From Aliivibrio sp. 1S175 (GTDB taxonomy: Bacteria; Pseudomonadota; Gammaproteobacteria; Enterobacterales; Vibrionaceae): 64,000 nucleotides of DNA. Below, piece by piece: positions 9,232-17,920 of the stretch; within the stretch, counting starts at the first letter, position 1, and each line of letters begins with the position of its first letter. Under the pieces are notes generated by a model. It saw only the letters and a list, made by a program, of their open reading frames with translations, had not been told where the DNA came from and did no database searches. Where the stretch lies: the NCBI RefSeq assembly GCF_001690985.1, contig NZ_MAJS01000046.1, positions 289,366 through 353,365 on the forward strand. Reading direction: 5' to 3'. Both the position numbers and the translations under genes were made by a program.

Positions 9232-10626
9232 ATGCCTCTTCATTCCAAAAATACAGTACGCGATAATATGCTAGACGATGTTTACGCATCAGAAGACTTA
9301 TCACTATCAATGCCTAAATATAAAATGCCTGAAAATGAGCATGAACCACGCCATGCTTACCAAGTAGTGCACGATGAATTAATGATGGATGGTAACTCTC
9401 GTCAAAATTTAGCTACCTTTTGCCAAACATGGGTTGAAGATGAAATTCATCAATTAATGGATGAATGTCTAGATAAAAATATGATCGACAAAGATGAGTA
9501 CCCACAAACTGCTGAAATAGAAGCGCGCTGTACACACATACTTGCAGATCTTTGGAATTCACCAGATGCTGAAAATACACTAGGCTGTTCAACAACGGGC
9601 TCTAGTGAAGCTGCAATGTTAGGTGGTATGGCACTTAAATGGGCTTGGCGCGAAAAAATGAAAGCACTAGGTAAACCAACTGATAAACCTAACATGGTTT
9701 GTGGTCCAGTTCAGGTATGTTGGCATAAATTTGCACGCTACTGGGATATTGAATTACGTGAAATCCCAATGGAAGGCGATCGTCTGATCATGACAGCTGA
9801 AGAAGTGATTAAACGTTGTGATGAAAACACCATTGGCGTAGTACCAACACTGGGTGTGACTTTTACTTGTCAATATGAACCAGTAAAAGAAGTTCATGAT
9901 GCACTTGACCAACTTCAAAAAGACACTGGACTTGATATTCCAATGCATATCGATGGCGCAAGTGGTGCATTCCTAGCCCCATTCTGTGAACCAGAACTTG
10001 AGTGGGATTTCCGTTTACCACGTGTTAAATCGATTAATGCTTCAGGTCATAAATTTGGTTTAGCTCCTTTGGGTGTGGGTTGGATTGTTTGGCGTGATGC
10101 GAGTGCTCTACATGAAGATCTAATCTTTAATGTTAATTACTTAGGTGGTGATATGCCATGTTTCGCATTGAACTTCTCACGTCCTGGTGGACAGATTGTT
10201 GCACAATATTATAACTTTTTACGCCTAGGTAAAGAAGGCTACCGTAAAATCCACAATGCCTGTTACGACACTGCACGTTACTTATCTGATGAGATAGAAA
10301 AGCTAGGCCTATTCGATATTATTTACAATGGTCGTGGTGGTATTCCAGCATTAAGTTGGTCTCTAAAAGAAGATATTGACCCAGGCTTTAACCTGTTTGA
10401 TTTATCGGATCGTATTCGTTCACGTGGTTGGCAAATTGCGGCTTACACAATGCCGCCTAAACGAGAAGATCTCGCTATTATGCGAATCCTAGTACGTCAT
10501 GGTTTCAGCCGTGACCAAGCAGATTTATTAGTTGAAGATTTAAAACGTTGCATCGATTTCTTTGCTAAGAACCCTATTGTTCACAATAGTAATGCTATTG
10601 AATCTGCTGGCTTTAACCACGGTTAA
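9232..10626 (+). CDS. gadB: Glutamate decarboxylase (PLP-dependent)
   Basis: This 464-residue protein is collinear with E. coli GadA/Gad[40 protein letters not shown], the PLP-phosphate region ([13 protein letters not shown]), and the PLP Schiff-base lysine in SASGHKFG-type context at Lys274 ([10 protein letters not shown]). It converts glutamate to GABA and CO2 while consuming a cytosolic proton, the basis of glutamate-dependent acid resistance. It ends in a His-Gly pair like the C-terminal tail that auto-inhibits E. coli GadB. The downstream gene encodes an AspT-family exchanger rather than the usual GadC antiporter. Upstream sequence carries the shared motif and a 12-bp palindrome. Confidence 0.95.
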   Translation: MPLHSKNTVRDNMLDDVYASEDLSLSMPKYKMPENEHEPRHAYQVVHDELMMDGNSRQNLATFCQTWVEDEIHQLMDECLDKNMIDKDEYPQTAEIEARCTHILADLWNSPDAENTLGCSTTGSSEAAMLGGMALKWAWREKMKALGKPTDKPNMVCGPVQVCWHKFARYWDIELREIPMEGDRLIMTAEEVIKRCDENTIGVVPTLGVTFTCQYEPVKEVHDALDQLQKDTGLDIPMHIDGASGAFLAPFCEPELEWDFRLPRVKSINASGHKFGLAPLGVGWIVWRDASALHEDLIFNVNYLGGDMPCFALNFSRPGGQIVAQYYNFLRLGKEGYRKIHNACYDTARYLSDEIEKLGLFDIIYNGRGGIPALSWSLKEDIDPGFNLFDLSDRIRSRGWQIAAYTMPPKREDLAIMRILVRHGFSRDQADLLVEDLKRCIDFFAKNPIVHNSNAIESAGFNHG

Positions 10627-10650
10627 CCCCCCTCTTTTTTATCAAGTATT

Positions 10651-10679
10651 GAGAGTAGGTTGATATTCAACCGACTCTC
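10651..10679 (+). promoter_or_regulatory. Intergenic hairpin between gadB and the exchanger gene
   Basis: GAGAGT-A-GGTTGA-TAT-TCAACC-G-ACTCTC forms a stem of 12 pairs with one A/G mismatch and a 3-nt loop. No run of T follows, so it is not a classic terminator. It could stabilise the gadB message end or set unequal expression of the two genes. A CGGAGA ribosome site precedes the downstream ATG at 10712. Confidence 0.55.
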
Positions 10680-10711
10680 ACATCAAACATATTTCTATCC
10701 CGGAGATAATT

Positions 10712-12592
10712 ATGAAAATCACAAAATCGGAGAGCATCTTTACCCCCCTTGCTTCTCTGAAAAACAAATTTGGCTTAAGCCTCCTTATTTTTGTATTAAT
10801 GGCACTGTTATCTGCTGGTGTAATCGCAGCAGATAGCAGTGCAATTACACAGGACGTCAGTGGCCCAATTGCCTTCCTTTTTACCTATGTTGCAAATAAT
10901 TCTTTTGTCTTTCTATTTCTATCAATAGCGATCGGTTATCCCTTAGGACAAATCACCATCAAAGGCGTTAATTTAGGCTCTACGGCGGGTACATTGTTAG
11001 TCGGTATTGCTATCGCGCTAACCGCATTTTCAGTTTACGGGTTAAATATTGATGCGCCTGGACTTGTGTCAGACATTTTCCTAATGATGTTTATGTACGC
11101 TATTGGCATGAAAGTAGGCCCTCAATTTTTCTCAGGGCTAAAAAGCGGTGGTATCGACTTCATCGTTATTGGTCTTATTGTTGTCTTTAGTAACTTCTTA
11201 ATTGTATTTTTTGGTGCAAAATTACTCGACATGGCACCAGGTTATGCAGCCGGTATTATTTCAGGTAGTTACACCGTAACTGCTGTAATGGGCGTTGCGC
11301 AATCGGCACTGTCATCAGGTGCTGTTAACTTACCAGACGGTATGACCATAGACCAAGTTAGCGCAAATATGGCAGCGGGTTATGCAATCACTTATATCTT
11401 ATCAAGCATATTTATCATCTTACTTATTAAATACTTGCCAGCAATGTCAGGCCGAGATCCTGTAAAAGCGGGTAAAGAAGCGGAAGCTATGTTTGGCGGT
11501 GGTGATAGTTCAGAACCCTTACCAGGCACCAGCGGTTTCTCTAATACAGGTCGACTGCCTTTAGATATCCGTGCCTATAACGTAGAACACAAAGAACTGA
11601 TTGGTAAAAGTGTCATCGACCTATTTCATCAATTTCCACATGCGGCGATCTTAAAAGTAGTGCGTGGTGATGAAGTGATCGATGCTTCGGATAACCCAAC
11701 ATTAAAAATGGGTGACGTTATTGGTGTTCGTGGTAATTATCATGTCCTTATCGAAGGTGGTGATGAAACGGTTGGTACTGAAGTTGATGAGCCTAGAGCG
11801 CGTAATGTTGACCTTGAAGTTGCAGATATTCACATTGGTAAATCAGACTATATCGGAAAAACAATTGAAGAAGCGAGTAAAGAAATCGGATTTGGAGTAC
11901 ATCTTAAAGCACTCTTTAGACAGGGTACTCAAATTGCAACACTACCAAAAACAGTACTAGAAACAGGTGATGTACTTCGTTTAGCTGGCTCTGATTGGTG
12001 TATTAAGCAAACTGCAACAAAACTTAATAGTGTACCGATTGTTGAAAGTACGGTAACAGAAACAATGTACCTTGCAATCTCACTGCTCATCGGTTTTGTT
12101 TGTGGGCATGCAAGTGTTAACTTAGGCGGTATTCCTTTCGCACTAGGTACATCAGCAGGTTGTATGCTAACTGGTATCTTATTCTCTTACTTTAGAACAC
12201 GTAACCCAAGCTTTGGTGGGCCAATGAGTGAAGGCGCTCGTAGTTTCTTACAAGACATTGGTTTAAGTTTATTTGTTGCAGTATTAGCCGCTTCCGTTGG
12301 CCCTAAAATATTATCCTCGTTCCAAGGTACTGTTGTTATCAAAATAGCAGGGCTAGGTCTGTTGGCAGCATTATTACCGCCATTACTTGCTTGGATATAT
12401 GGTTTAGTGTTCCGCAGAATGAACCCCGCAATTCTAGCTGGCGCTTGTGCTGGAGCACGTAATAGTACACCTGCAATGAAAGGAGCTCAGGATGCATGTC
12501 AAAGTGACTTACCAGCTGTCGGATACCCTGTTCCTTATGCTCTAACCTCAATGATTGTATTGATATTAGGCTACCTAAGTATGGTGCTATAA
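10712..12592 (+). CDS. AspT-family exchanger paired with glutamate decarboxylase
   Basis: This 626-residue membrane protein has a hydrophobic N-terminal segment resembling a signal anchor (about 22-40), then the AspT layout: a transmembrane half with GYAAGIISGSYTVTAVMGVAQSAL, two central TrkA_C-type domains (about 280-450, with KMGDVIGVRG and ETGDVLRLAG), and a second half with the matching ACAGARNSTPAMKGAQDA. AspT-type carriers exchange an amino acid for its decarboxylation product, making a decarboxylase-antiporter pair that exports protons. Coupling to gadB, 85 nt upstream, suggests glutamate/GABA exchange. That assignment is inference; aspartate/alanine is the classical activity. Confidence 0.88.
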   Translation: MKITKSESIFTPLASLKNKFGLSLLIFVLMALLSAGVIAADSSAITQDVSGPIAFLFTYVANNSFVFLFLSIAIGYPLGQITIKGVNLGSTAGTLLVGIAIALTAFSVYGLNIDAPGLVSDIFLMMFMYAIGMKVGPQFFSGLKSGGIDFIVIGLIVVFSNFLIVFFGAKLLDMAPGYAAGIISGSYTVTAVMGVAQSALSSGAVNLPDGMTIDQVSANMAAGYAITYILSSIFIILLIKYLPAMSGRDPVKAGKEAEAMFGGGDSSEPLPGTSGFSNTGRLPLDIRAYNVEHKELIGKSVIDLFHQFPHAAILKVVRGDEVIDASDNPTLKMGDVIGVRGNYHVLIEGGDETVGTEVDEPRARNVDLEVADIHIGKSDYIGKTIEEASKEIGFGVHLKALFRQGTQIATLPKTVLETGDVLRLAGSDWCIKQTATKLNSVPIVESTVTETMYLAISLLIGFVCGHASVNLGGIPFALGTSAGCMLTGILFSYFRTRNPSFGGPMSEGARSFLQDIGLSLFVAVLAASVGPKILSSFQGTVVIKIAGLGLLAALLPPLLAWIYGLVFRRMNPAILAGACAGARNSTPAMKGAQDACQSDLPAVGYPVPYALTSMIVLILGYLSMVL

Positions 12593-12656
12593 CTGATGAA
12601 AGCCTTAGATGAAGTGTAAACAATTACATCAATAAGATAGTAATAAGGAATATAAA

Positions 12657-13295
12657 ATGACACCATCTAAGCGCGTCCATTCCATTAACATAGCGGTCAA
12701 CGTGATGCGTTCACGTTTGACCGTTATTGGTTTTAACATTGCCGTTGCCTCTTTCCAAATAAATCGCCTTTACGGTACATCAAAAGGCATCGATGTAGCA
12801 CAACAAGCAAGTCCACATATTTCCCTCTTATTAGCTATCGCCCTCTCTATGGCGGCGATGGTTAGTTATATCTATTCTAGTGAATACGATCAAGCTGGCA
12901 CCTGCACTTCCTGGCATCTTATTGCAGGTGATTTATTAATGTATTGCGGGCTTGCATCCACTTTATCTGGTTTTTTTATCCCAATTGAGCTTATTTTAAG
13001 CGTAATGGCAGAGGAAAAACAGGCGTTATCGATACACTTTTCGTCCTTGAAAAATTTAATGTTATTTGTCGGCAGTATCAGCTGGTTTTTAGCCACTTAC
13101 ATAGGACCACTGCATGCAATATCTCATTCACCTTTTCCGAAGAGAACCAATATGGCACTCGCTTTCGGTTATTTTATACTGTTAAGTAGCTTAGGTGTTA
13201 TTACTGCAACGGCGATGGCAATTGATATGAATGATGCAACAAGCATTTCTATCAACCAGTGGTTAATTGAGTTTTTACAACCAATACGCTGGTAA
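12657..13295 (+). CDS. Unrecognised multi-pass membrane protein in the gad operon
   Basis: I do not recognise this 212-residue protein. It has about five hydrophobic segments (roughly 20-38, 52-70, 85-110, 125-145, 165-185) and short charged loops. The first helix context, NVMRSRLTVIGFNIAVASFQ, loosely resembles the start of DUF202 membrane proteins, but the match is too weak to name. A good AAGGA ribosome site precedes the ATG, and the gene lies 64 nt after the exchanger on the same strand with no terminator between. It probably belongs to the gadB-exchanger operon; its role is unknown. Confidence 0.7.
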   Translation: MTPSKRVHSINIAVNVMRSRLTVIGFNIAVASFQINRLYGTSKGIDVAQQASPHISLLLAIALSMAAMVSYIYSSEYDQAGTCTSWHLIAGDLLMYCGLASTLSGFFIPIELILSVMAEEKQALSIHFSSLKNLMLFVGSISWFLATYIGPLHAISHSPFPKRTNMALAFGYFILLSSLGVITATAMAIDMNDATSISINQWLIEFLQPIRW

Positions 13296-13797
13296 ATATA
13301 TTTCTTATATTTGTTTATATATCAGCACATCCAGAGAGACTCCTAGGTCGTTAACAGTAACGGCATCCAGAAAGGTATAACTTAATTCGATTGCAAACAA
13401 CAAAAATATTACAATATTACAATATTATCAATTACTTAACTAGGTGTTGATAAATAAGATTAGCTACAGTATTTGCTACAACCGTTAGAAAGTTACCTTC
13501 AAAAAAATTGGCAGAGGTTGCATTAAAATTTTCGACGTATACATGGATTTATGGAGATAATAATATTAAGAGGATATCAACGACGGAAGTCTTACTATTT
13601 TCAAAGGTATTAACGAATGATGAAGGGTTATTCAATAAAGAGCACGGGAATAAAAGCAATAAACGCATACACAAATTAAAAAAGCCCTCACTAGCGAGTA
13701 GTGAAGGCGATCATAGAAAGGTATTTAACTTTTTTGCGAAAAGGCGATTAGTTGATGCTACTTCACACTCCCTTTCAAACAGCCAACAATCAGGCCG
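13296..13797. other. Intergenic region without a convincing gene
   Basis: About 500 nt separate the rightward gad operon from the leftward ABC operon. AT-rich sequence with a short ATTACAAT tandem near 13415 is followed by a minus-strand terminator at 13679-13715. A 97-codon plus-strand frame at 13508 runs through that terminator and has no family resemblance, so I do not call it. Confidence 0.6.
13679..13715 (-). terminator. Rho-independent terminator of the zrg-like ABC operon
   Basis: On the minus strand, GCCTTCACT and AGTGAGGGC pair around the loop ACTCGCT (one unpaired base) and are followed by TTTTTT. It lies about 83 nt downstream of the DUF3299 gene stop and ends the leftward operon 16505-13798. 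Confidence 0.75.
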
Positions 13798-14460
13798 TTA
13801 ATATTTACTCACATAAGGCTCAACGATTGTATCTTCTAAGCTATATGCCATTTCAATTTGTTTCTGACCATCAACCAAATATAGGTCCTTTTCTTGTGAC
13901 GTTAAGCGTAATGTTCCGGTAACGCTGACCGCTTCATAAGGCGCTCCGACTGCAAACGGTGTCTTAGTTTTAACTAAGATAATTTGATTTGCATCGGGTA
14001 CCCCTTCATGCGAACAAGCTCCAAACGTTGGCACTAACAAAAATTCTGAAACCAATCCATCTTCGTAAGTAAGTGCAAGCATATAACCAGCCATTTTAAT
14101 TGTCTGATCAGCAAATAATCCATTCGTTGAACTCATCGCTTGTTGGCGTTTTTCCATAATAACTAAACGCTGTTCAAAGAGATATTCGATATCAATACTA
14201 TCTGCTACAAGGCTTTCTTTTGCATCATCAGCTATTTTTAACCTAGCTTCAGACACTTTTTCTGGCGACTCTTTCTGCATCTCTATCACACGCGCAAGCA
14301 CCGATAAATTATAAATTTGATCCTCTGTTAACGCTTTAAAAGGATCACTATAAGGTTCAACAACTCCTTGTAAATCTTTCCAAGTCACCGCGATAGGCGA
14401 TGCCGCTTGTACAGCAGAAACGCTGCATAATAAAAATAAACTTAATAATAATTTTTTCAT
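13798..14460 (-). CDS. DUF3299 periplasmic protein (ZrgD-like position)
   Basis: This 220-residue protein has a Sec signal peptide cleaved near residue 19 (SVSAVQAA) and the DUF3299 signature FLLVPTFGACSHEGVPDANQIILV, whose Cys-His pair could bind metal. It is the last gene of a three-gene leftward operon with an FtsX-type permease (9 nt upstream) and a LolD-type ATPase. In Vibrio cholerae, a similar gene set forms part of the zrg zinc-uptake operon, as I recall it, and that is the basis for a zinc-related guess. No zinc-responsive operator was recognised upstream. Confidence 0.75.
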   Translation of the reverse strand: MKKLLLSLFLLCSVSAVQAASPIAVTWKDLQGVVEPYSDPFKALTEDQIYNLSVLARVIEMQKESPEKVSEARLKIADDAKESLVADSIDIEYLFEQRLVIMEKRQQAMSSTNGLFADQTIKMAGYMLALTYEDGLVSEFLLVPTFGACSHEGVPDANQIILVKTKTPFAVGAPYEAVSVTGTLRLTSQEKDLYLVDGQKQIEMAYSLEDTIVEPYVSKY

Positions 14461-14469
14461 GTGGATACC

Positions 14470-15813
14470 TTAAAATTTAATACTCATACCATCAGATAAT
14501 GACGTCTTGTAAATTAACAAACCAGGAATGATTGCAATGACAATTGCACTCACCTGAACACTTAACAGAATCAAACCATCATTTAAATTAAGCCCAGAAA
14601 TGTCTAAATAAAATCCGAAGTGATTTGCAAGTGGTGCCTGTAATAAAAATAACAAACCGTATAGAAGAATGATGCCAAGTAAAATACCCGATAAACAAAC
14701 GACTGCGGCTTCTCCTATAATTAGGGAGAAGATATGAACTGGTCTTGCCCCCATTGAACGTAAAATGGCCATTTCACGACGTCGCTCATTAAGGCTCATT
14801 AAAATGATGCTTAACATGCCTAATAAGCCAACTAACACAACAAACCCAGAAACAATATTTAAAGCAACTTCCGCTATTGAGAAAAATGCCCACAACTCTT
14901 GCAATGCAACTGTCGGGATAATTGCCGATAAAGGTTCTCCGTCATAGTTGTTCACATAATTTTGCATTCCTAATACAACATGTTTCGACTTAAGCCCAAC
15001 GAAAACAGCATTGATATTCTCTGGTTTAATTTCCATCAAACGTGCAACGCGTTGCTCTTGTGACTCATGGTGCTGATGTCCTTCATGCTCTGCATGTTCA
15101 TGGTCACTTTCTGAGTGCTGTTCAGCACGAGTATCGATACTATTTTCTGAACTAAGTACACCAAAGTGGCCATCGCTATCAGCATGCATCGCTTCCATCG
15201 CTTCCAATGAAATAACTAGCGTTTGATCAATGGCGGTAAACGAAGGAGCAAGCACAGCACCAATATGGAAAGTTATGTTGTCATGATCGTGGCCTTCTAT
15301 TTCACCGCCACCGTGTGTCATGATTATTTCATCACCAACTTGGTACCCAAGCTTATTAGCGACATCAGAGCCAATGACAGCAGAAAACATATCATTTGAA
15401 ATATTCCCCGACTGAACGACTAATGACTGTTTATTCGCATAGCTAAAATGCTCAAAGAAAGACAATTCAGTTCCTAATACGGTATAACCTTTGTGAGAAT
15501 CACCCATCGAAATTGGCACCGCCCACTCAACAGCAGAAGATTTTCTAATATCTTCGAACGAATCGTATTTAATGGTGTTGGTTGTATTACCAATATGAAA
15601 AACGGTACTCAATAAAAGTGGCGAAGAAGCCCCTCTTGCACCAACAATTAAATCAGTGCCTGAAATGCTTTTCATAAAACTTATTTTTGTTTCATCTTTT
15701 AATGTCTGCACGCCTAGAATCAACGTAATGCTAATGGCAATCGAAAACAGGGTGATTAAAAAAGTTAATTTACGATTGAATAAGCTTTTAAGCGCTAAAG
15801 AAAAGATAGCCAT
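14470..15813 (-). CDS. FtsX/MacB-type ABC permease with His-rich periplasmic loop
   Basis: This 447-residue protein has the FtsX/LolC plan: an N-terminal helix (about 14-36), a large periplasmic domain (about 40-300), then three C-terminal helices with the motif LNERRREMAILRSMGARP at the cytosolic coupling loop. The periplasmic domain carries two metal-binding-type stretches, EGHDHD near 173-178 and a run dense in His and Glu at 233-249. Such loops are typical of zinc-handling transporters. With the ATPase (2 nt upstream) and DUF3299 gene it resembles the zrg system. The usual His-rich DUF2796 partner (ZrgA) is not visible here. Confidence 0.85.
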   Translation of the reverse strand: MAIFSLALKSLFNRKLTFLITLFSIAISITLILGVQTLKDETKISFMKSISGTDLIVGARGASSPLLLSTVFHIGNTTNTIKYDSFEDIRKSSAVEWAVPISMGDSHKGYTVLGTELSFFEHFSYANKQSLVVQSGNISNDMFSAVIGSDVANKLGYQVGDEIIMTHGGGEIEGHDHDNITFHIGAVLAPSFTAIDQTLVISLEAMEAMHADSDGHFGVLSSENSIDTRAEQHSESDHEHAEHEGHQHHESQEQRVARLMEIKPENINAVFVGLKSKHVVLGMQNYVNNYDGEPLSAIIPTVALQELWAFFSIAEVALNIVSGFVVLVGLLGMLSIILMSLNERRREMAILRSMGARPVHIFSLIIGEAAVVCLSGILLGIILLYGLLFLLQAPLANHFGFYLDISGLNLNDGLILLSVQVSAIVIAIIPGLLIYKTSLSDGMSIKF

Positions 15814-15815
15814 AA

Positions 15816-16505
15816 TTACTTCTCCTGCTTAATCTGGTTAATGTCGGTTAAGTTAATGTGATTAAAAAAATGCTTTTTTAGGCTGGTATCATGACTGACA
15901 AATATCAGCGTAATATTTTCTTTCTCACATTCATTGAATAAAGTATTAATAAACGCATCTCGATGCCCTGAATCTAATGCTGATGTCGGCTCATCAGCAA
16001 TGATAATTTCAGGTGAGCCTAACATCGCGCGAGCGGCTGCCACACGCTGTTGCTGACCAACACTTAACTCATTGACGCTACGCTGAAACAGCGCTTGATC
16101 GTTTAAACCTAAGGCCTTCAATAGACGTATAGCCTCAATATTCAAGTTTCCACTACGCTGTAATGCTTTTTGTTTTCTTATCGCAGAGAATGAACAAGGT
16201 AATATGATGTTATCAATGACGCTTAAGTAGGGAATTAAATTAAATTGCTGGAAAATAAAACCGATATGATCGGCTCTAAAACTGTCCTTTTGACTCGGAG
16301 AAAGATCCCTTAAATTCTGCCCAAGGATATTAATATCGCCTTTTTTCGGGCATAACACACCAGCAAATAAATTTAATAACGTACTTTTCCCACTGCCACT
16401 TGGACCTTCAATAAATAGATGCTGTCCAGCTTGAATATTTAAACGAAGCCCTTCAATAACATAACTTTTTTCCCAATAAAAACAGAGGTTGTTAATTTCT
16501 ATCAT
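15816..16505 (-). CDS. LolD/MacB-type ABC transporter ATPase
   Basis: This 229-residue ATPase has Walker A GPSGSGKST (about 37-45), a Q-loop (FIFQQFN), the ABC signature LSVGQQQRVAAARA, Walker B IIIADEPTSALD and an H-loop (FVSHD). It powers the FtsX-type permease encoded 2 nt downstream. It is the first gene of the operon; the 1.4 kb upstream contains only debris, so the promoter must lie within the first part of that region. Sequence alone does not separate zinc uptake from lipoprotein or peptide export; the His-rich permease favours metal. Confidence 0.9.
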   Translation of the reverse strand: MIEINNLCFYWEKSYVIEGLRLNIQAGQHLFIEGPSGSGKSTLLNLFAGVLCPKKGDINILGQNLRDLSPSQKDSFRADHIGFIFQQFNLIPYLSVIDNIILPCSFSAIRKQKALQRSGNLNIEAIRLLKALGLNDQALFQRSVNELSVGQQQRVAAARAMLGSPEIIIADEPTSALDSGHRDAFINTLFNECEKENITLIFVSHDTSLKKHFFNHINLTDINQIKQEK

Positions 16506-16694
16506 TAATATCTACCTTAACGTTTTTTAGGTGTTTAAGAACGGCTTAATAAGTCGCGTTGTTAATCGCGTTTACATCTAATAGCAATTCCTTGATGTGG
16601 CAGATATTAAAGGTAAAATGCTAAAGCGTTAACTCTCTTAAAGAGGACGAAACCCTTCACAATCTAGCAACTATCATTTTTGTTTTTTATTAGA

Positions 16695-16811
16695 TTATTC
16701 TTCAATTACAATACGCAATCCTTCTTCTAAAAAAGCGCCTGCTAGCACAACAGAGTCTTCACCAATAACGATAGCGTTTACAAAGATATAAGGGATACCT
16801 GTAGATAATGT
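16695..16811 (-). pseudogene. C-terminal remnant of an unidentified protein
   Basis: A minus-strand frame reads about 38 codons to a TAA at 16695-16697, including GIPYIFVNAIVIGEDSVVLA and a tail LEEGLRIVIEE. The composition and codon use look protein-like, but the frame is stopped upstream at about 16812. No family was recognised. It may be the end of a gene lost when the neighbouring element inserted. Confidence 0.4.
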
Positions 16812-17032
16812 TTAGGCTATTCTATTGCTGAGTACCCGTCACTATTTAAGGCTAAAATGGCGATGTATGAATGTATGAATGTATGAATACTACAGAATGA
16901 ACTTAAATATAAAACCAGTGTAAAGTAAGAGTTCTAGTGGCTAAGCGGTTCTTGCCATGCTTTCTAAGTCAGTTTGTGCCCGAAGCGCCCTAGAAACTAT
17001 AAATTAATAGCCAATATTACGTAGTCACAACA

Positions 17033-17222
17033 CTACCGTTTCTAACTTACCTTGAGTAAGATTAGCTCGCTTCTTAGTGATTGGTCGCTGGTAATTAAAT
17101 ATCCAAAACTTACTACCGATTGGCTTTACTCGAAGTGCAAGACCATTACCATCACTTAAGTTATATTCTTAATCTTTTAGTTTAACTTGAGCTGCCGTTA
17201 AGAACTGTGCTTTTATAGCCAT
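17033..17222 (-). pseudogene. Remnant of a tyrosine integrase 5' end (left copy)
   Basis: On the minus strand, an ATG at 17222 starts MAIKAQFLTAAQVKLKD, then TAA, then EYNLSDGNGLALRIKSIG and RPITKKRANLTQ. This is the N-terminal arm-binding domain of a P4-type tyrosine integrase. After LTQ it jumps directly to GKLETV, which in the right-hand copy lies far downstream, so an internal deletion is present. The same nonsense codon occurs in the right copy (45337-46283). It is inactive and marks the left junction of the island. Confidence 0.8.
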
Positions 17223-17414
17223 TTGAGCCTCTGAAGTAACCTCGAAAATACGTGATTGAAAAAAGGTTACGAACCGTGTTACTTCAAATCATAGATGTTA
17301 CAAAACAGAAATAGACAAAAAGCAGCTAGATAATAGATTAGACAGGAATTACAGGCACAAAAAAGCCCACACTAGGTGGGCTCTTTCGTATAATGTGGTC
17401 GCTACTGGACTCGA
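17054..17414. repeat. Left direct repeat of the island (attL side)
   Basis: These 361 nt match 46115-46478 in the same orientation with about eight substitutions and one 3-nt gap, by eye. The unit contains the integrase 5' end and upstream region, the terminator stem AGCCCAC/GTGGGCT (17364-17370, 17376-17382), and the last ~20 nt of tRNA-Val plus TGG (CCA on the minus strand). The 3-nt gap lies within the tRNA acceptor stem copy. It is best read as the attL-side product of tandem integration or duplication at the tRNA-Val 3' end. Confidence 0.85.
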
Positions 17415-17534
17415 TTGTATAACCTATCCATTTGATTTGAAAATAATTATTTAAAGTAGACTTTAAAAGTGTTACTTAGATAAGTTTGTAGTTAATATTA
17501 GAAACATTAGTAACGCTACACTATAACTAATTCT

Positions 17535-17570
17535 ATGATTATGATTATGATTATGATTATGATTATGATT
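17535..17570. repeat. Hexanucleotide tandem repeat (ATGATT)x6
   Basis: Six perfect consecutive copies of ATGATT occupy 36 nt in non-coding junction sequence. The unit length is a multiple of three and no surrounding gene is open, so phase variation of a reading frame is not supported. Confidence 0.9.
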
Positions 17571-17597
17571 GGAATTTATACCAGATCTTCATGATAA

Positions 17598-17720
17598 TCA
17601 GCTTTCGGATATCACTTTTTCAATTAACTTTGAAATCCCTTTCTGTACTTCAAGCATGCTTTTTGCTGTCATATAAGCTGGTATTGTTCCTACTTTATTT
17701 ATATCATACCAAATAATATC
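17598..17720 (-). pseudogene. Short C-terminal coding remnant
   Basis: A minus-strand frame of about 40 codons, between TAA and TGA, reads DIIWYDINKVGTIPAYMTAK and continues with a Lys/Glu-rich helix ending VISES. It looks like the tail of a real protein, but no family was recognised and there is no start region. It lies between two att-like sequences. Confidence 0.35.
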
Positions 17721-17729
17721 TTAAGCCAT

Positions 17730-17759
17730 ACTGGACTCAACTATACAACCTATCAATTT
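17730..17759. repeat. Second degenerate att-like sequence
   Basis: These 30 nt match 17404-17433 at 25 positions, both beginning ACTGGACTC and containing ACAACCTATC or ATAACCTATC. The first nine bases equal the tRNA-Val T-arm end. It is probably an older or shifted attachment remnant about 326 nt inside the left junction. Confidence 0.5.
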
Positions 17760-17886
17760 AACTACTAACAAATTTAAATCCGCTATTGCTTAATTAGTTC
17801 ACTATTACATGATACTTATATCATTAACTAAATATTTTAATTCACTCAGATCTAACACTAGGTTTAACGTCAATAGAAATGAGTAA

Positions 17887-17914
17887 GTTGTACTTCCTAA
17901 GAAAGAAGTACAAC
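17887..17914 (-). terminator. Hairpin after the lyase operon
   Basis: GTTGTACTTC-N8-GAAGTACAAC is a perfect 10-bp inverted repeat beginning 7 nt downstream of the minus-strand stop at 17921. The following minus-strand sequence is only moderately T-rich, so it is a weak terminator or mRNA 3' stabiliser for the porin-lyase operon. Confidence 0.5.
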
Positions 17915-17920
17915 CCGCAA

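Larger units (their letters stand above)
16506..17920. other. Degenerate region with gene remnants and island junction
   Basis: No intact gene is visible in these 1.4 kb. From left to right it holds a minus-strand coding remnant at 16695-16811, three 8-nt tandem copies of ATGTATGA (16863-16886), a short minus-strand remnant near 16935-16995 (reading ALRAQTDLESMARTA then stop), an integrase 5'-end remnant (17033-17222), a terminator and tRNA-end copy (17364-17414), a hexanucleotide tandem (17535-17570), a 40-codon minus-strand remnant (17598-17720), and a second att-like stretch (17730-17759). The density of broken frames marks repeated insertion and deletion at this junction. Confidence 0.75.

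Noticed and set aside
13508..13801. 97-codon plus-strand frame
   Set aside because: It overlaps a minus-strand terminator, lacks a ribosome site and has no recognisable family.
17535..17570. (ATGATT)x6 as a CRISPR or phase-variable repeat
   Set aside because: The copies are contiguous without spacers and lie outside any open gene or clear promoter.
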